7,870 nucleotides of DNA from NCBI GenBank assembly GCA_028293225.1, contig JAQGPE010000445.1, positions 1 through 7,870 on the forward strand. The letters run 5' to 3'. The notes below the pieces were generated by a model, which saw only the letters and a list, made by a program, of their open reading frames with translations, was not told where the DNA came from and did no database searches. This DNA is from Akkermansiaceae bacterium. GTDB lineage: Bacteria; Verrucomicrobiota; Verrucomicrobiia; Verrucomicrobiales; Akkermansiaceae. Made by a program: the position numbers and the translations under genes. Positions 1-6,745 of this stretch are shown in pieces (positions within the stretch are counted from its first letter, which is position 1; each line of letters starts with the position of its first letter).

Positions 1-1011
1 GATCGATACCGCCACGAACGGCGAGGTGTCGTAGGGAATCTCATAGCTCACCCCCGCGGGCAGATAGACCGAAACCTCCTTCATCGTGGCGGAAATCCTT
101 TGAACCACCTCCAGCGCGTTCGAACCCGGCGCGAGCTTCACGCCCATGCCGGTGGCCGCGCGGCCATTGATGCTGGAGACGGTCAGGTAGTCGCTGCCGC
201 CAAGCTCGACGCGGGCGACATCCCGCAGACGCACCGCCGAGCCGTCACTGCGGATGCGCAGGACGATCTCGCCGAACTGCTCCGGGGTGGCCAGCGCTTC
301 GTCGGACACGATCGTCGCACTGAGCGGCGCGGAATCCGGCACCGCGCTGCTGCCGATCGCCCCGATGGTCAGGCGCGCATTGTGGCTGCGCACCGCATTC
401 ACCACGTCGGCGGCGGTCAGCTCCATGGAGCTCATCTTCTCCGGGTCCGGCCAGATCCGCATCGCCTTTTCCGAGCCGAAGATCTGCACCTGGCCGACGC
501 CGTCCACGCGCCGCAAAGCCTCCACCACGTTGGCCGAAGCGATTTCCCCAAGCGCGATGGTGTCGTACTTCGGGTCCGCGGAGGACAGCGAGACGAAGAG
601 CTGGATGTTGTCCGCCGCCTTCTCGACCTTGATCCCGCCACGCCGCACCACCTCCGGCAGCCGCGGCTCCACCGTGGCCAGGCGGTTCTGCACTTCGACC
701 GCCGCAAGGTCGGCGTTCACGCCCTGCTTGAAGGTCAGCTTGATGCCCGCCGCGCCGTTCGAGTCGCTGGTCGCAGAAGTGTAGAGCAGCCCCGGCGCGC
801 CGTTCATTTCGCGCTCGATCACCGCGGTCACCGTTTCCTCCACCACCTGCGCGGACGCGCCCGGGTAGCCGGTGGAAATGTTGACCGTCGGCGGCGCGAT
901 GTCCGGGTACTGGGCGATGGGCAGCGTGCGCAGGGCCAGCAGCCCGGCGAGCACGATGAAGAGCGAGACGACCCATGCGAAGATGGGCCGGTGAATGAAG
1001 AAAAAAGCCAT
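1..1011 (-). CDS. RND (AcrB/HAE1-type) efflux pump inner-membrane subunit, N-terminal part
   Basis: This is the proton-driven inner-membrane subunit of a tripartite RND pump, which would expel drugs or other amphiphiles through a periplasmic adaptor and an outer-membrane channel. The frame is open from the ATG at 1011 to the window edge: 337 codons of about 1,030-1,050 expected. The N-terminus F-I-H-R-P-I-F-A-W-V followed by a hydrophobic segment (about residues 10-28) and L-P-I-A-Q-Y-P-D-I-A-P-P matches the AcrB start and first membrane helix. Later blocks also match AcrB porter-domain positions: YPGASAQVVEETVTAVIE, VEVQNRLA, GVGQVQIFGSEKAMRIW, VRLRDVARVELGG and YDTSPFV. It lies 25 bp downstream of the adaptor stop, so the two are very probably cotranscribed. 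No clear Shine-Dalgarno precedes the ATG. The proton-relay residues lie beyond the edge, so activity cannot be judged. Substrates are unknown. Family assignment is very secure. Confidence 0.96.
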   Translation of the reverse strand, partial: MAFFFIHRPIFAWVVSLFIVLAGLLALRTLPIAQYPDIAPPTVNISTGYPGASAQVVEETVTAVIEREMNGAPGLLYTSATSDSNGAAGIKLTFKQGVNADLAAVEVQNRLATVEPRLPEVVRRGGIKVEKAADNIQLFVSLSSADPKYDTIALGEIASANVVEALRRVDGVGQVQIFGSEKAMRIWPDPEKMSSMELTAADVVNAVRSHNARLTIGAIGSSAVPDSAPLSATIVSDEALATPEQFGEIVLRIRSDGSAVRLRDVARVELGGSDYLTVSSINGRAATGMGVKLAPGSNALEVVQRISATMKEVSVYLPAGVSYEIPYDTSPFVAVSI

Positions 1012-1036
1012 GTCCGTATGCGGAGAAAAAACCAGA

Positions 1037-2212
1037 TCACTCGGCCATGACGGCCTTCACCTTCGTACCGGGGATCATCATCGCCGCGTTCTCGACGATC
1101 ACCTTCTCCCCGCCCTTCAGCCCCGCGGTGACCCACCAGTGATCACCGCGCATGGTATGCGCCTCCACCGCCAGCGGCACCACTTCCTCCTGCTCGTTCA
1201 CCGTCATCACCTGGGCGCCGTCGCCCGTGCGGGTCAGGGCAAACCGCGGCAGCAGGATCGCATGGTTCTGCACCGCCTGATCCAACTGGACACGAACGTA
1301 CATGCCCGGCAGCAGGTCGCGTTTCGGATTGGGAAAAATCGCCCGCATCGCCACCGTGTCCGTCCCCGGATCCACCGCCAGATCGGCGAACAGCAGCTTG
1401 CCCGGCAGCGGATAGGTGGTCCCATTGGCCAGCACCATCTCGGCTTTCACACTGCTCTCGTCCAGCCCCTGAATCTCTCCCCTTGAAATCGAATCCCGTA
1501 GCGCGATCACCTCCGCCACCGGCCGGGAAAAGTTCACGTAGATCGGGTCGATCTGCTCCACCGTCGTCAGCAGCGTCGCAGAGCCCTCGCCGACCAGCGC
1601 CCCCTCCGTGACATTCGCCCGGCGGGCCCGGCCCTCGATCGGCGAGACCACGGTCGCATACTCCAGCTTCAGGCGCGCCATCTCCTTCTCAGCCTTCGCC
1701 GCCGCGATCTGCGCGGCGGCCTGCCTCACTTCGGAACTGGCTTCGCGCAGTCCGCGTTCGCTGATCGCTTTGCTGGAGATCAGCCCCTGGTAGCGTTCCT
1801 CCTTGTCCAGCGCCAGGGCATGGTTCGCCTCCGCCAGCTCCAGGGCGGCCCCGGCGGCGTCGAGGGCGGCCTGCAGCGGCGCGGGATCGATGCGGAAAAG
1901 AGGAGTGCCCGCCTTCACCTCCTGGCCTTCCTGATACGGCCGCTCCGTCACCACGCCTGCCACGCGCGCCCGGACCTCCGCCTGACGATAGGCTTCCAGG
2001 CGGCCGGGCTGCTCGATGGTCATGACCGCACTCTCAGGCTTCACGATCAGCACTTTCACTTCGGCGATGCCGGCTGGCCCCGGCGGTCCTCCGGCAGCCG
2101 CCTCGGAGCCGCCTTTCCGGCAGGAGGAAAGGAATGACAGGAGAAGCAGGGCCATCGCCGAGGCGGGCTTCGCAGAATAATGGAGGGGTCTCATCATCGG
2201 GCAGCGCCGCAT
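1037..2212 (-). CDS. RND efflux periplasmic adaptor (membrane-fusion protein, AcrA/MexA type), lipoprotein
   Basis: This is the periplasmic adaptor that links the RND pump to an outer-membrane channel. At 391 residues it has normal family length. A hydrophobic signal ends in a lipobox (L28-S29-S30-C31), so it is predicted to be a lipid-anchored periplasmic protein like AcrA. Next come a beta-barrel/lipoyl strand (VRARVAGVVTE, about 80-90; EGQEVKAGTPLFRIDP, about 95-110), an alanine- and glutamate-rich coiled-coil hairpin (about 112-184), the returning lipoyl half (YATVVSPIEGRARRANVTEGALV, split here by the hairpin) and the barrel motif ending in VEQIDPIYVNFSRP. A membrane-proximal domain follows with LLPGMYVRVQL (about 300-310). 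The start is uncertain: ATGs at 2212, 2197 and 2194 are in frame, none has a good ribosome site, and the 2194 start gives a more typical 24-residue signal. It is first in the adaptor-pump operon and divergent from the TetR gene, with a candidate operator upstream. Confidence 0.95.
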   Translation of the reverse strand: MRRCPMMRPLHYSAKPASAMALLLLSFLSSCRKGGSEAAAGGPPGPAGIAEVKVLIVKPESAVMTIEQPGRLEAYRQAEVRARVAGVVTERPYQEGQEVKAGTPLFRIDPAPLQAALDAAGAALELAEANHALALDKEERYQGLISSKAISERGLREASSEVRQAAAQIAAAKAEKEMARLKLEYATVVSPIEGRARRANVTEGALVGEGSATLLTTVEQIDPIYVNFSRPVAEVIALRDSISRGEIQGLDESSVKAEMVLANGTTYPLPGKLLFADLAVDPGTDTVAMRAIFPNPKRDLLPGMYVRVQLDQAVQNHAILLPRFALTRTGDGAQVMTVNEQEEVVPLAVEAHTMRGDHWWVTAGLKGGEKVIVENAAMMIPGTKVKAVMAE

Positions 2213-2255
2213 TTGGCGGCGGTTTCATCGGGGGAAACGTCTCACAGGTCAAATT

Positions 2256-2275
2256 TATTCATTCTCGAACGAATA
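2256..2275. promoter_or_regulatory. Candidate TetR-type operator palindrome in the adaptor/tetR divergent gap
   Basis: The arms TATTCATTC and GAACGAATA flank a two-base centre (TC). They pair at eight of nine positions, the only mismatch being A against C where G would be needed. The site lies 43 bp from the adaptor ATG at 2212 and 54 bp from the tetR ATG at 2330, in a stretch noticeably AT-richer than its surroundings. Length and placement are typical of operators bound by TetR-family dimers that repress a divergent efflux operon and themselves. That the neighbouring repressor binds here is inferred. A partial copy of the left half (ATCCATTCTC, 2277-2286) sits exactly 20 bp downstream of ATTCATTCTC (2257-2266). 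Confidence 0.6.
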
Positions 2276-2308
2276 TATCCATTCTCCGGCACAACGATTG
2301 CTTGAAAT

Positions 2309-2313
2309 GGAGG
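2309..2313 (+). promoter_or_regulatory. Possible Shine-Dalgarno of the TetR gene (long spacing)
   Basis: GGAGG is the best ribosome-binding sequence upstream of the repressor, but it ends 16 bases before the ATG at 2330, longer than the usual 5-10. No other in-frame start lies between the upstream stop (TGA, 2303-2305) and that ATG, so the ATG stands on protein homology rather than on this site. Confidence 0.35.
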
Positions 2314-2329
2314 TTCCACTCACCACCCG

Positions 2330-2956
2330 ATGGCCCGCAAAACCCGAGCAGATACCGAGAAAACCGTCACGACGATCCTCGACGCCGCGGAATCCGTCTT
2401 CCTCGCCAAAGGGGTCGCCAACACCACCATCGCCGATATCGCCAAGCGGGCGGAAGTCTCGAAGGGCGCCGTCTACGGGCACTACCAGGACAAGATCGAA
2501 GTCTGTGTGGCGGTATGCCGGCGCGGCCTGCGAAGCCTCATCGAGATCCCCCGCCCCGCCTTCGGGCAGCCGCATCTGACGCGTCTGCATCAATGGAGCG
2601 TCAGCTACCTGCGTCTCGGTGAGCTCCAGCCGGCCTTCGGCAAAACGATGGAGCTCCTCTACTGCAAGTGCGAGAAAAGCCCGGAGTTCGAACCGGTCCA
2701 CCGCGTCCGCGTCTTCATCGAAAAGGCCGCCTTCCACACAGCTCATCGCCTCTTGAAACGCGCCGCCACCGCCGGAGAAATCCCCGCCTCCGCCGACCTG
2801 CATCTGATGAACGTCTACTTCCAGTCGCTCATCGACGGCATCGCCTGCACGCTGTGGTGGACCGACCGCCTGAATGGCACCGACCCCTGGCCCAGCGTCG
2901 AAAAGCTCTTGTCCGCCGGGATCGACACGCTGCGGAGTTCGCAGGCCTTCCGGTAA
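2330..2956 (+). CDS. TetR/AcrR-family transcriptional repressor, probable regulator of the divergent RND pump
   Basis: This 208-residue protein has the usual TetR length. The start MARKTRADTE and the block ILDAAESVFLAKGVANTT closely resemble AcrR/TtgR-type regulators. The helix-turn-helix is clear at about residues 31-52: T-T-I-A-D-I-A-K-R-A-E-V-S-K-G-A-V-Y-G-H-Y, followed by D-K. The rest (about 60-208) is the helical ligand-binding and dimer domain, as in efflux repressors where drug binding releases the operator; its sequence is variable and names no ligand. Two cysteines lie close together (Y-C-K-C, 111-114), with no evidence that they sense anything. Divergent orientation to the adaptor-pump operon with a palindrome between them strongly suggests local repression and autoregulation. 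Its 3' end converges on recF with 6 bp between stop codons. Family certain; target inferred from position. Confidence 0.94.
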   Translation: MARKTRADTEKTVTTILDAAESVFLAKGVANTTIADIAKRAEVSKGAVYGHYQDKIEVCVAVCRRGLRSLIEIPRPAFGQPHLTRLHQWSVSYLRLGELQPAFGKTMELLYCKCEKSPEFEPVHRVRVFIEKAAFHTAHRLLKRAATAGEIPASADLHLMNVYFQSLIDGIACTLWWTDRLNGTDPWPSVEKLLSAGIDTLRSSQAFR

Positions 2957-2962
2957 CCGCTA

Positions 2963-4018
2963 CTACTCGACCGCGCCGCCCCTGACGGTGAATCTCCGCA
3001 CCGCCTCGATCCCCGCGCCGCCGTCCAGCCAGCCGAGGTGCGTGGTCGTGATCCATTTCTGGGCCGCCGCCGGCAGGATCCGCAGCACCGCATTGCGCCG
3101 CCCTGGATCGAGTTCGCCAAAAACGTCATCGATCAGATACACCGGCAGGCTCCCGCGCACTTCCGCCAGACATTGCCCCTGGGAAAGCTTCAGCGCCAGC
3201 GCCAGCGTCCGCTGCTGGCCCTCGCTCGCGAACTCCGACGCCGCCAGCCCGTTGATGAAAAGCACCAGGTCATCCCGGTGCGGCCCCACCAAGCTCTGCC
3301 GCTGGCGCCGCTCCTTTTCCCGCGCCTGCTCCAGCGCGATCCGCAGGTCATGCCCGCCCGCCGGGCGATAGGCCAGTTCCAGGTGCTCGTCCTTGCCGCT
3401 CACCTGCCGCTGGCACTCCGCGCTCAGAGGCGAAAGCCGCTCGATGATCCGCGCCCGCGCCGCCGTCATCACCTGCGCCGCCGCGATCATCACCTCCTCA
3501 TAGGAAAGAATCTCATCCTCCCGCGGCCGCAGATCCTTCAGCATCAGATTCTTCGCCTTCAGCGCCCGCTTGTAGCGCGCCGCCGCCACCCGGTAGCCGG
3601 GCTCGATCTGGCCGCCGATAAAGTCCAGGTAGCGCCGCCGCGTTTCCGCCGCCCCGCGCACCAGTTCCAGGTCCTCATTGCCCATCCACACAATCAGCCC
3701 GCCGTCAGCCAGATAGCTGCCCGCGCCATCGCGCGCCTCGCCATCCACCGCCAGATCCAAACCGCCTTTCCACTTCACACGACGGTCCATTTCCCAGGCC
3801 TCCCCGGCGATGCCGAAGCCATTCGCCGCACCGATCCGCGCCAGCGACCCCATCCGGTGCGTTCGTGGCGAATGCAGCCGCACCAGCATGCACACCGCCT
3901 CCAGAATCGAAGTCTTTCCCTGCGCGTTGTCGCCCGTAAAGAGCGCGCCGCCCTCCGGAATCTCCAGCGCCAGGCCGGGGAAACAGCGGAAATCGACAGC
4001 GCGCAGAGTGCGGATCAC
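2963..4018 (-). CDS. recF: DNA replication/repair protein RecF
   Basis: RecF is an SMC-like ATPase that binds at single-strand gap junctions and helps load RecA through RecFOR. With the GTG at 4018 the protein has 351 residues, close to the usual 350-375. All ABC-type motifs are present: Walker A G29-D-N-A-Q-G-K35-T36-S, signature S265-E-G-Q-Q-R270, and Walker B Y-L-I-D297-D298-V-F-G-E-L-D304. Family blocks include T-R-R-R-Y-L-D-F (126-133), Y-K-R-A-L-K-A-K-N (149-157) and L-V-G-P-H-R-D-D (243-250). The frame stays open to an ATG at 4255, but that form adds 79 non-RecF residues and overlaps the start of the divergent hydrolase. A GTG at 4027, with GGAG ten bases upstream, is the main alternative; the 4018 start best matches the family N-terminus (V-I-R-T-L-R-A-V-D-F). 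It is not next to dnaA, dnaN or gyrB here. Neighbours are not obviously related. Confidence 0.95.
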   Translation of the reverse strand: MIRTLRAVDFRCFPGLALEIPEGGALFTGDNAQGKTSILEAVCMLVRLHSPRTHRMGSLARIGAANGFGIAGEAWEMDRRVKWKGGLDLAVDGEARDGAGSYLADGGLIVWMGNEDLELVRGAAETRRRYLDFIGGQIEPGYRVAAARYKRALKAKNLMLKDLRPREDEILSYEEVMIAAAQVMTAARARIIERLSPLSAECQRQVSGKDEHLELAYRPAGGHDLRIALEQAREKERRQRQSLVGPHRDDLVLFINGLAASEFASEGQQRTLALALKLSQGQCLAEVRGSLPVYLIDDVFGELDPGRRNAVLRILPAAAQKWITTTHLGWLDGGAGIEAVRRFTVRGGAVE

Positions 4019-4077
4019 TCCGCCCACTAAGCCGCCACTCCGCAACCACCCGCAAGGCCAAACACCTTCGTCCTGCA

Positions 4078-4114
4078 CCGGGATTCCCGGACGGTGGGTT
4101 GCCGCTTTCCACCG
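4078..4114. repeat. Two GC-rich inverted repeats in the recF/hydrolase divergent gap
   Basis: The 153-bp stretch between the recF start at 4018 and the hydrolase start at 4172 must hold both divergent promoters. It contains a perfect 13-bp palindrome (CCGGGA-T-TCCCGG, 4078-4090), immediately followed by a 6-bp stem CGGTGG/CCACCG (4092-4097 with 4109-4114) around an 11-base loop. They could be an operator or a leader structure. In sequence this GC-rich, short inverted repeats also arise by chance. I see no convincing -35/-10 pair. Confidence 0.3.
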
Positions 4115-4171
4115 CTCGCAAATGCCACCATTTTCGGGTCGCCTATCCGGGACGCACATGGCTACAGATAA

Positions 4172-5578
4172 GTGGTGAAACAGTTGTTCTCCTCCGGAAC
4201 TTCGATCGCTGGCCTGCTTGTGGCAGGGTGCGCCTTCCTTCCGTCCTCGCTTCATGCCCAGACCGACGAAAGCGCCGCTCTGGCCACCATCCGCGACACC
4301 TACAATCTGCCCGGCCTGTCAGTACTGGTGTTGAAGAAAGGCCGCATCATCGCCCAAGGCGCCGCGGGCGTACGCCGCATCGGCAGCCCTTCGCCATTGC
4401 TCGTCGACGACCGCCTCAATTTCGCCTCCTGCACCAAGTTCATGACCTCCACGATCGCGGCCCGGCTGATTGACCGGGGTCAGCTCCAGTGGACCACCCG
4501 CATCCGCGAGGTGTTTCCGGACAAGGTCGCCTCCTACAACGCCGCCCTCCAGGACATCACCCTGGATGAATTCCTCGGCCACCGCTCCGGGGTGCAGGAA
4601 CAGGTGACCTTCGACACCCGGCACTGGGCCGATTTCCAGTCGGTCAGTGGCAGCATGACGGAGCTGCGCGCCTGGGTCTGCGATCAGGTTCTGAAAGACC
4701 CGCCGGACGTCCCCCGCGGCACCTACCTCTACGCCAACCAAGGCTACGCCGTCGCCGCCGCGATGATGGAGAAAATCACGGGCAAATCCTGGGAGCAGCT
4801 CATCGATGAGGAAATCTTCAAGCCACTGCGCCTGGGCAGCGCCACCCTGGGCATTTCCTACAATGACGATGCCAACCCGAGCGGCCCCGTCGGTCACGAC
4901 CTGGCCACCGGCGCAACTGCCGCCGTCCCCCGCCCCGCCCTCACCGGCTCCCAGTTCGTCCACTACCAGGCCTCGGACGGCCCCGGTGGCTACCTCATGT
5001 GCACTCTGGCGGACTACGCGAAATTCCTCAATGAATACGTCGGCGGTGACTCAAGCACGAACACCTACATCAAAAATGGCACCCGCGAGCATCTGCTGTC
5101 GCCATGGATCGGTTCGTCCGGCTACGCACGCGGTGTGGCCATCGCCAACACGAGTTGGTCGACGCCCGGCCCGGCGCTGAATCACACCGGCGACATCTTC
5201 GGCGAAGACACGGTTTTCTGGGCCGCCCCCGGCCGGGATCTCGCCATCGTGGTCTTCACGAATTGCCGCTCGGAAGACGATCGCACCGAGGCCGGCCTCG
5301 GCACCGTGGCTTCCCAGATGGTCGACCGCTATGCCAGCGCCGCTCCAGCCGGGCCCTACCTGGAGTCGCCCTTTATCCAGGAGTCGGCAAAGACCGGCTC
5401 GACCTTTTCCTTCACCGCCGCCACCCTTCCCGCCGTTTCCTACCAGCTCCAGCGCTCGCCTGATCTCATCAACTGGACCGACTCCGGCAGCGTCTTGGAT
5501 GCCTTGAACTGGCAGTCCGTTTTCCAGGTCACCACCTCGGCGCCGCAGGAATTCTTCCGGGTCAGGACCGCTCCTTAA
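4172..5578 (+). CDS. Exported serine beta-lactamase/PBP-like hydrolase (class C fold) with verrucomicrobial C-terminal tail
   Basis: This 468-residue protein belongs to the beta-lactamase/serine-hydrolase family (PF00144 type). The nucleophile motif is S86-C-T-K89, the second motif Y187-A-N189, and the third H338-T-G340. Family blocks L-G-H-R-S-G (135-140) and G-G-Y-L-M-C-T-L-A-D-Y-A-K-F-L (272-286) are also present. The catalytic set looks complete, but this family includes beta-lactamases, DD-peptidases, esterases and amidases, so the substrate cannot be named. The N-terminus is an export signal that reads two ways: a lipobox V17-A-G-C20, or signal peptidase I cleavage after L-H-A29. After the catalytic domain (to about 390) comes a tail (about 398-468) with Y-Q-L-Q-R-S-P-D-L-I-N-W and a terminal F-F-R-V-R, which I know from exported verrucomicrobial proteins. 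The start is GTG at 4172 (GTG at 4175 also possible), without a good Shine-Dalgarno. The WYL regulator follows on the same strand. Confidence 0.93.
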   Translation: MVKQLFSSGTSIAGLLVAGCAFLPSSLHAQTDESAALATIRDTYNLPGLSVLVLKKGRIIAQGAAGVRRIGSPSPLLVDDRLNFASCTKFMTSTIAARLIDRGQLQWTTRIREVFPDKVASYNAALQDITLDEFLGHRSGVQEQVTFDTRHWADFQSVSGSMTELRAWVCDQVLKDPPDVPRGTYLYANQGYAVAAAMMEKITGKSWEQLIDEEIFKPLRLGSATLGISYNDDANPSGPVGHDLATGATAAVPRPALTGSQFVHYQASDGPGGYLMCTLADYAKFLNEYVGGDSSTNTYIKNGTREHLLSPWIGSSGYARGVAIANTSWSTPGPALNHTGDIFGEDTVFWAAPGRDLAIVVFTNCRSEDDRTEAGLGTVASQMVDRYASAAPAGPYLESPFIQESAKTGSTFSFTAATLPAVSYQLQRSPDLINWTDSGSVLDALNWQSVFQVTTSAPQEFFRVRTAP

Positions 5579-5622
5579 AGGCTCGCCCTTCCGGTGGTAA
5601 TGCGGTGCAGTCGCGAAGCATC

Positions 5623-6603
5623 ATGAACCGCATCGACCGCCTCACCGGAATGATCCTGCTGCTGCAGACCCACCGGGTGATCACGGCGGAGAAAATCGCC
5701 GCGCATTTCGAGATCAGCGTCCGCACCGTCTATCGCGATCTCTCCGCTCTCGGCGAAGCCGGCGTGCCGATCCAGGCCGAAGCCGGCACCGGTTACAGCC
5801 TCATGCGCGGCTACCACGTCCCGCCGGTGATGTTTACGGAAGACGAGGCCGCCGCGCTCTTTGTCAGCGGTGAGATCGCCACCCAGGTCGCCGATGACTC
5901 GCTGCGCCAGGCCCTGCGCGACGCCCTCCTGAAAATCCGCTCGGTCCTCACCCCGGAGCGCCGCCACTTCCTCAACCGGCTGTCCCAGTCGATCAGCATC
6001 CGCGTGCCGACCCGCGTCCACGGCCCGGGCTCCAGCGAGGCGCTCATGCCCCTCCAGCAGGCTGTCGTTCACCATCAATGCGTCTCCCTCCGCTACGACG
6101 CCTCGCGCCGTGGCGAGATCACCGAGCGCGTCGTCGAGCCGCTCGGCGTGGTCTTCTACGCGAACCACTGGCACCTTATCGCCCACTGCCGCCTGCGCGA
6201 TGCCGTGCGGAATTTCCGCCTCGACCGGCTCGAACATCTCGCCGTCCTGCCGGAAACCTTCGCCGCCTATGAAGGCTTTTCCCTGAAGGAATTCCTCGCG
6301 GAGGAAATCGCCAACTCCCAGGTCATCCCCACCGTCGTCCACTTCAGCCCCCGTGCCATGGAGCGGGTTCGCGCCGAGCTCTATTGGACCACCCTCACCG
6401 AGACTCCCCTGCCCGGCGGCTGGACCCGCGCGGAAAGCCTCGCCTACTCCGTGCATTGGATCGCGACGTGGCTGCTGAGTTTCGGACCGGAGATGGAAAT
6501 CGTCTCACCTCCCGACCTGAGGGAGAAGGCCCGCGAACTCGCTCTGGACATCGCCTCCCGGCATCAGACGGCGGAGCCGTGGGAGAGCCGCGTGTCGGCC
6601 TGA
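5623..6603 (+). CDS. YafY/DeoR-type helix-turn-helix WYL-domain transcriptional regulator
   Basis: From the ATG at 5623 the protein has 326 residues, normal for this family. A winged HTH fills about residues 1-60: N-R-I-D-R-L-T-G-M-I-L-L-L-Q, the recognition helix I-S-V-R-T-V-Y-R-D-L (31-40), and the wing around A-G-T-G-Y. The WYL domain spans about 140-210 with E-P-L-G-V-V-F-Y-A-N-H-W183-H184-L185-I-A-H and R-N-F-R199-L-D-R202. A C-terminal WCX-type segment ends with W-L-L-S-F-G-P-E-M-E-I-V-S-P. The name-giving triplet is W-H-L rather than W-Y-L. WYL domains bind small ligands or nucleic acid and control activator or repressor function; nothing here identifies the ligand. An in-frame GTG at 5605 would add six residues, but the ATG fits family N-termini better. 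The gene begins 44 bp after the hydrolase stop with no evident terminator, so cotranscription or regulation of that gene is possible. Confidence 0.94.
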   Translation: MNRIDRLTGMILLLQTHRVITAEKIAAHFEISVRTVYRDLSALGEAGVPIQAEAGTGYSLMRGYHVPPVMFTEDEAAALFVSGEIATQVADDSLRQALRDALLKIRSVLTPERRHFLNRLSQSISIRVPTRVHGPGSSEALMPLQQAVVHHQCVSLRYDASRRGEITERVVEPLGVVFYANHWHLIAHCRLRDAVRNFRLDRLEHLAVLPETFAAYEGFSLKEFLAEEIANSQVIPTVVHFSPRAMERVRAELYWTTLTETPLPGGWTRAESLAYSVHWIATWLLSFGPEMEIVSPPDLREKARELALDIASRHQTAEPWESRVSA

Positions 6604-6720
6604 GAGGCGCTCACGGCCTCCTGCCGGGAAGGGTGCTTGTCTTCTTCACAGAGAAAGTTCATCTGTTGGAGATAAGTGGCGGATTCGGGAAATCTCTGGA
6701 CCGGGCCGCTGTCGTTTATC

Positions 6721-6733
6721 CTGTTTCTAACAG
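6721..6733. repeat. Short perfect inverted repeat just upstream of the repeat-protein gene
   Basis: CTGTT and AACAG flank TCT, giving a 13-bp hairpin-capable palindrome that ends 12 bases before the putative GTG at 6746. The longer right arm AACAGAT (6729-6735) also pairs perfectly with ATCTGTT at 6661-6667. It could be an operator or a leader structure in the 142-bp gap (6604-6745). No convincing promoter or Shine-Dalgarno was found there. Confidence 0.3.
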
Positions 6734-6745
6734 ATTCCCTCTGCC

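Noticed and set aside
100..1050. 316-codon plus-strand open frame opposite the pump gene
   Set aside because: Arg/His-rich low-complexity translation with no domain, lying antisense to a clear AcrB-type gene; it is a product of high GC content.
2224..2252. Possible minus-strand promoter TTGACC, 17 bases, GATGAA ahead of the adaptor gene
   Set aside because: The -35-like hexamer is fair but the -10 is poor, and the implied start would be only a few bases from the ATG at 2212; plausible only if the adaptor starts at 2194 or 2197.
2951..2959. CGGTAACCG palindrome at the tetR stop codon as a bidirectional terminator
   Set aside because: With a realistic loop it leaves only three base pairs and no T-run on either side.
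3038..4030. 330-codon plus-strand open frame opposite recF
   Set aside because: The translation is compositionally biased (Arg, Pro, Gln, His) and unlike any protein I know, while the minus strand encodes RecF with all motifs.
4019..4255. 79-residue N-terminal extension of RecF up to the ATG at 4255
   Set aside because: It matches nothing in RecF, is Cys/Arg/Gly-rich, and overlaps the first 84 bases of the divergent hydrolase gene, including its signal peptide.
5575..6456. 293-codon minus-strand open frame opposite the WYL regulator
   Set aside because: Gly/Asp/Ala-rich mirror of a well-supported coding gene, with no motif or signal of its own.
6604..6620. Possible terminator hairpin GAGGC/GCCTC after the WYL gene
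   Set aside because: Only five base pairs with a seven-base loop and no following T-run; not enough to call a terminator.
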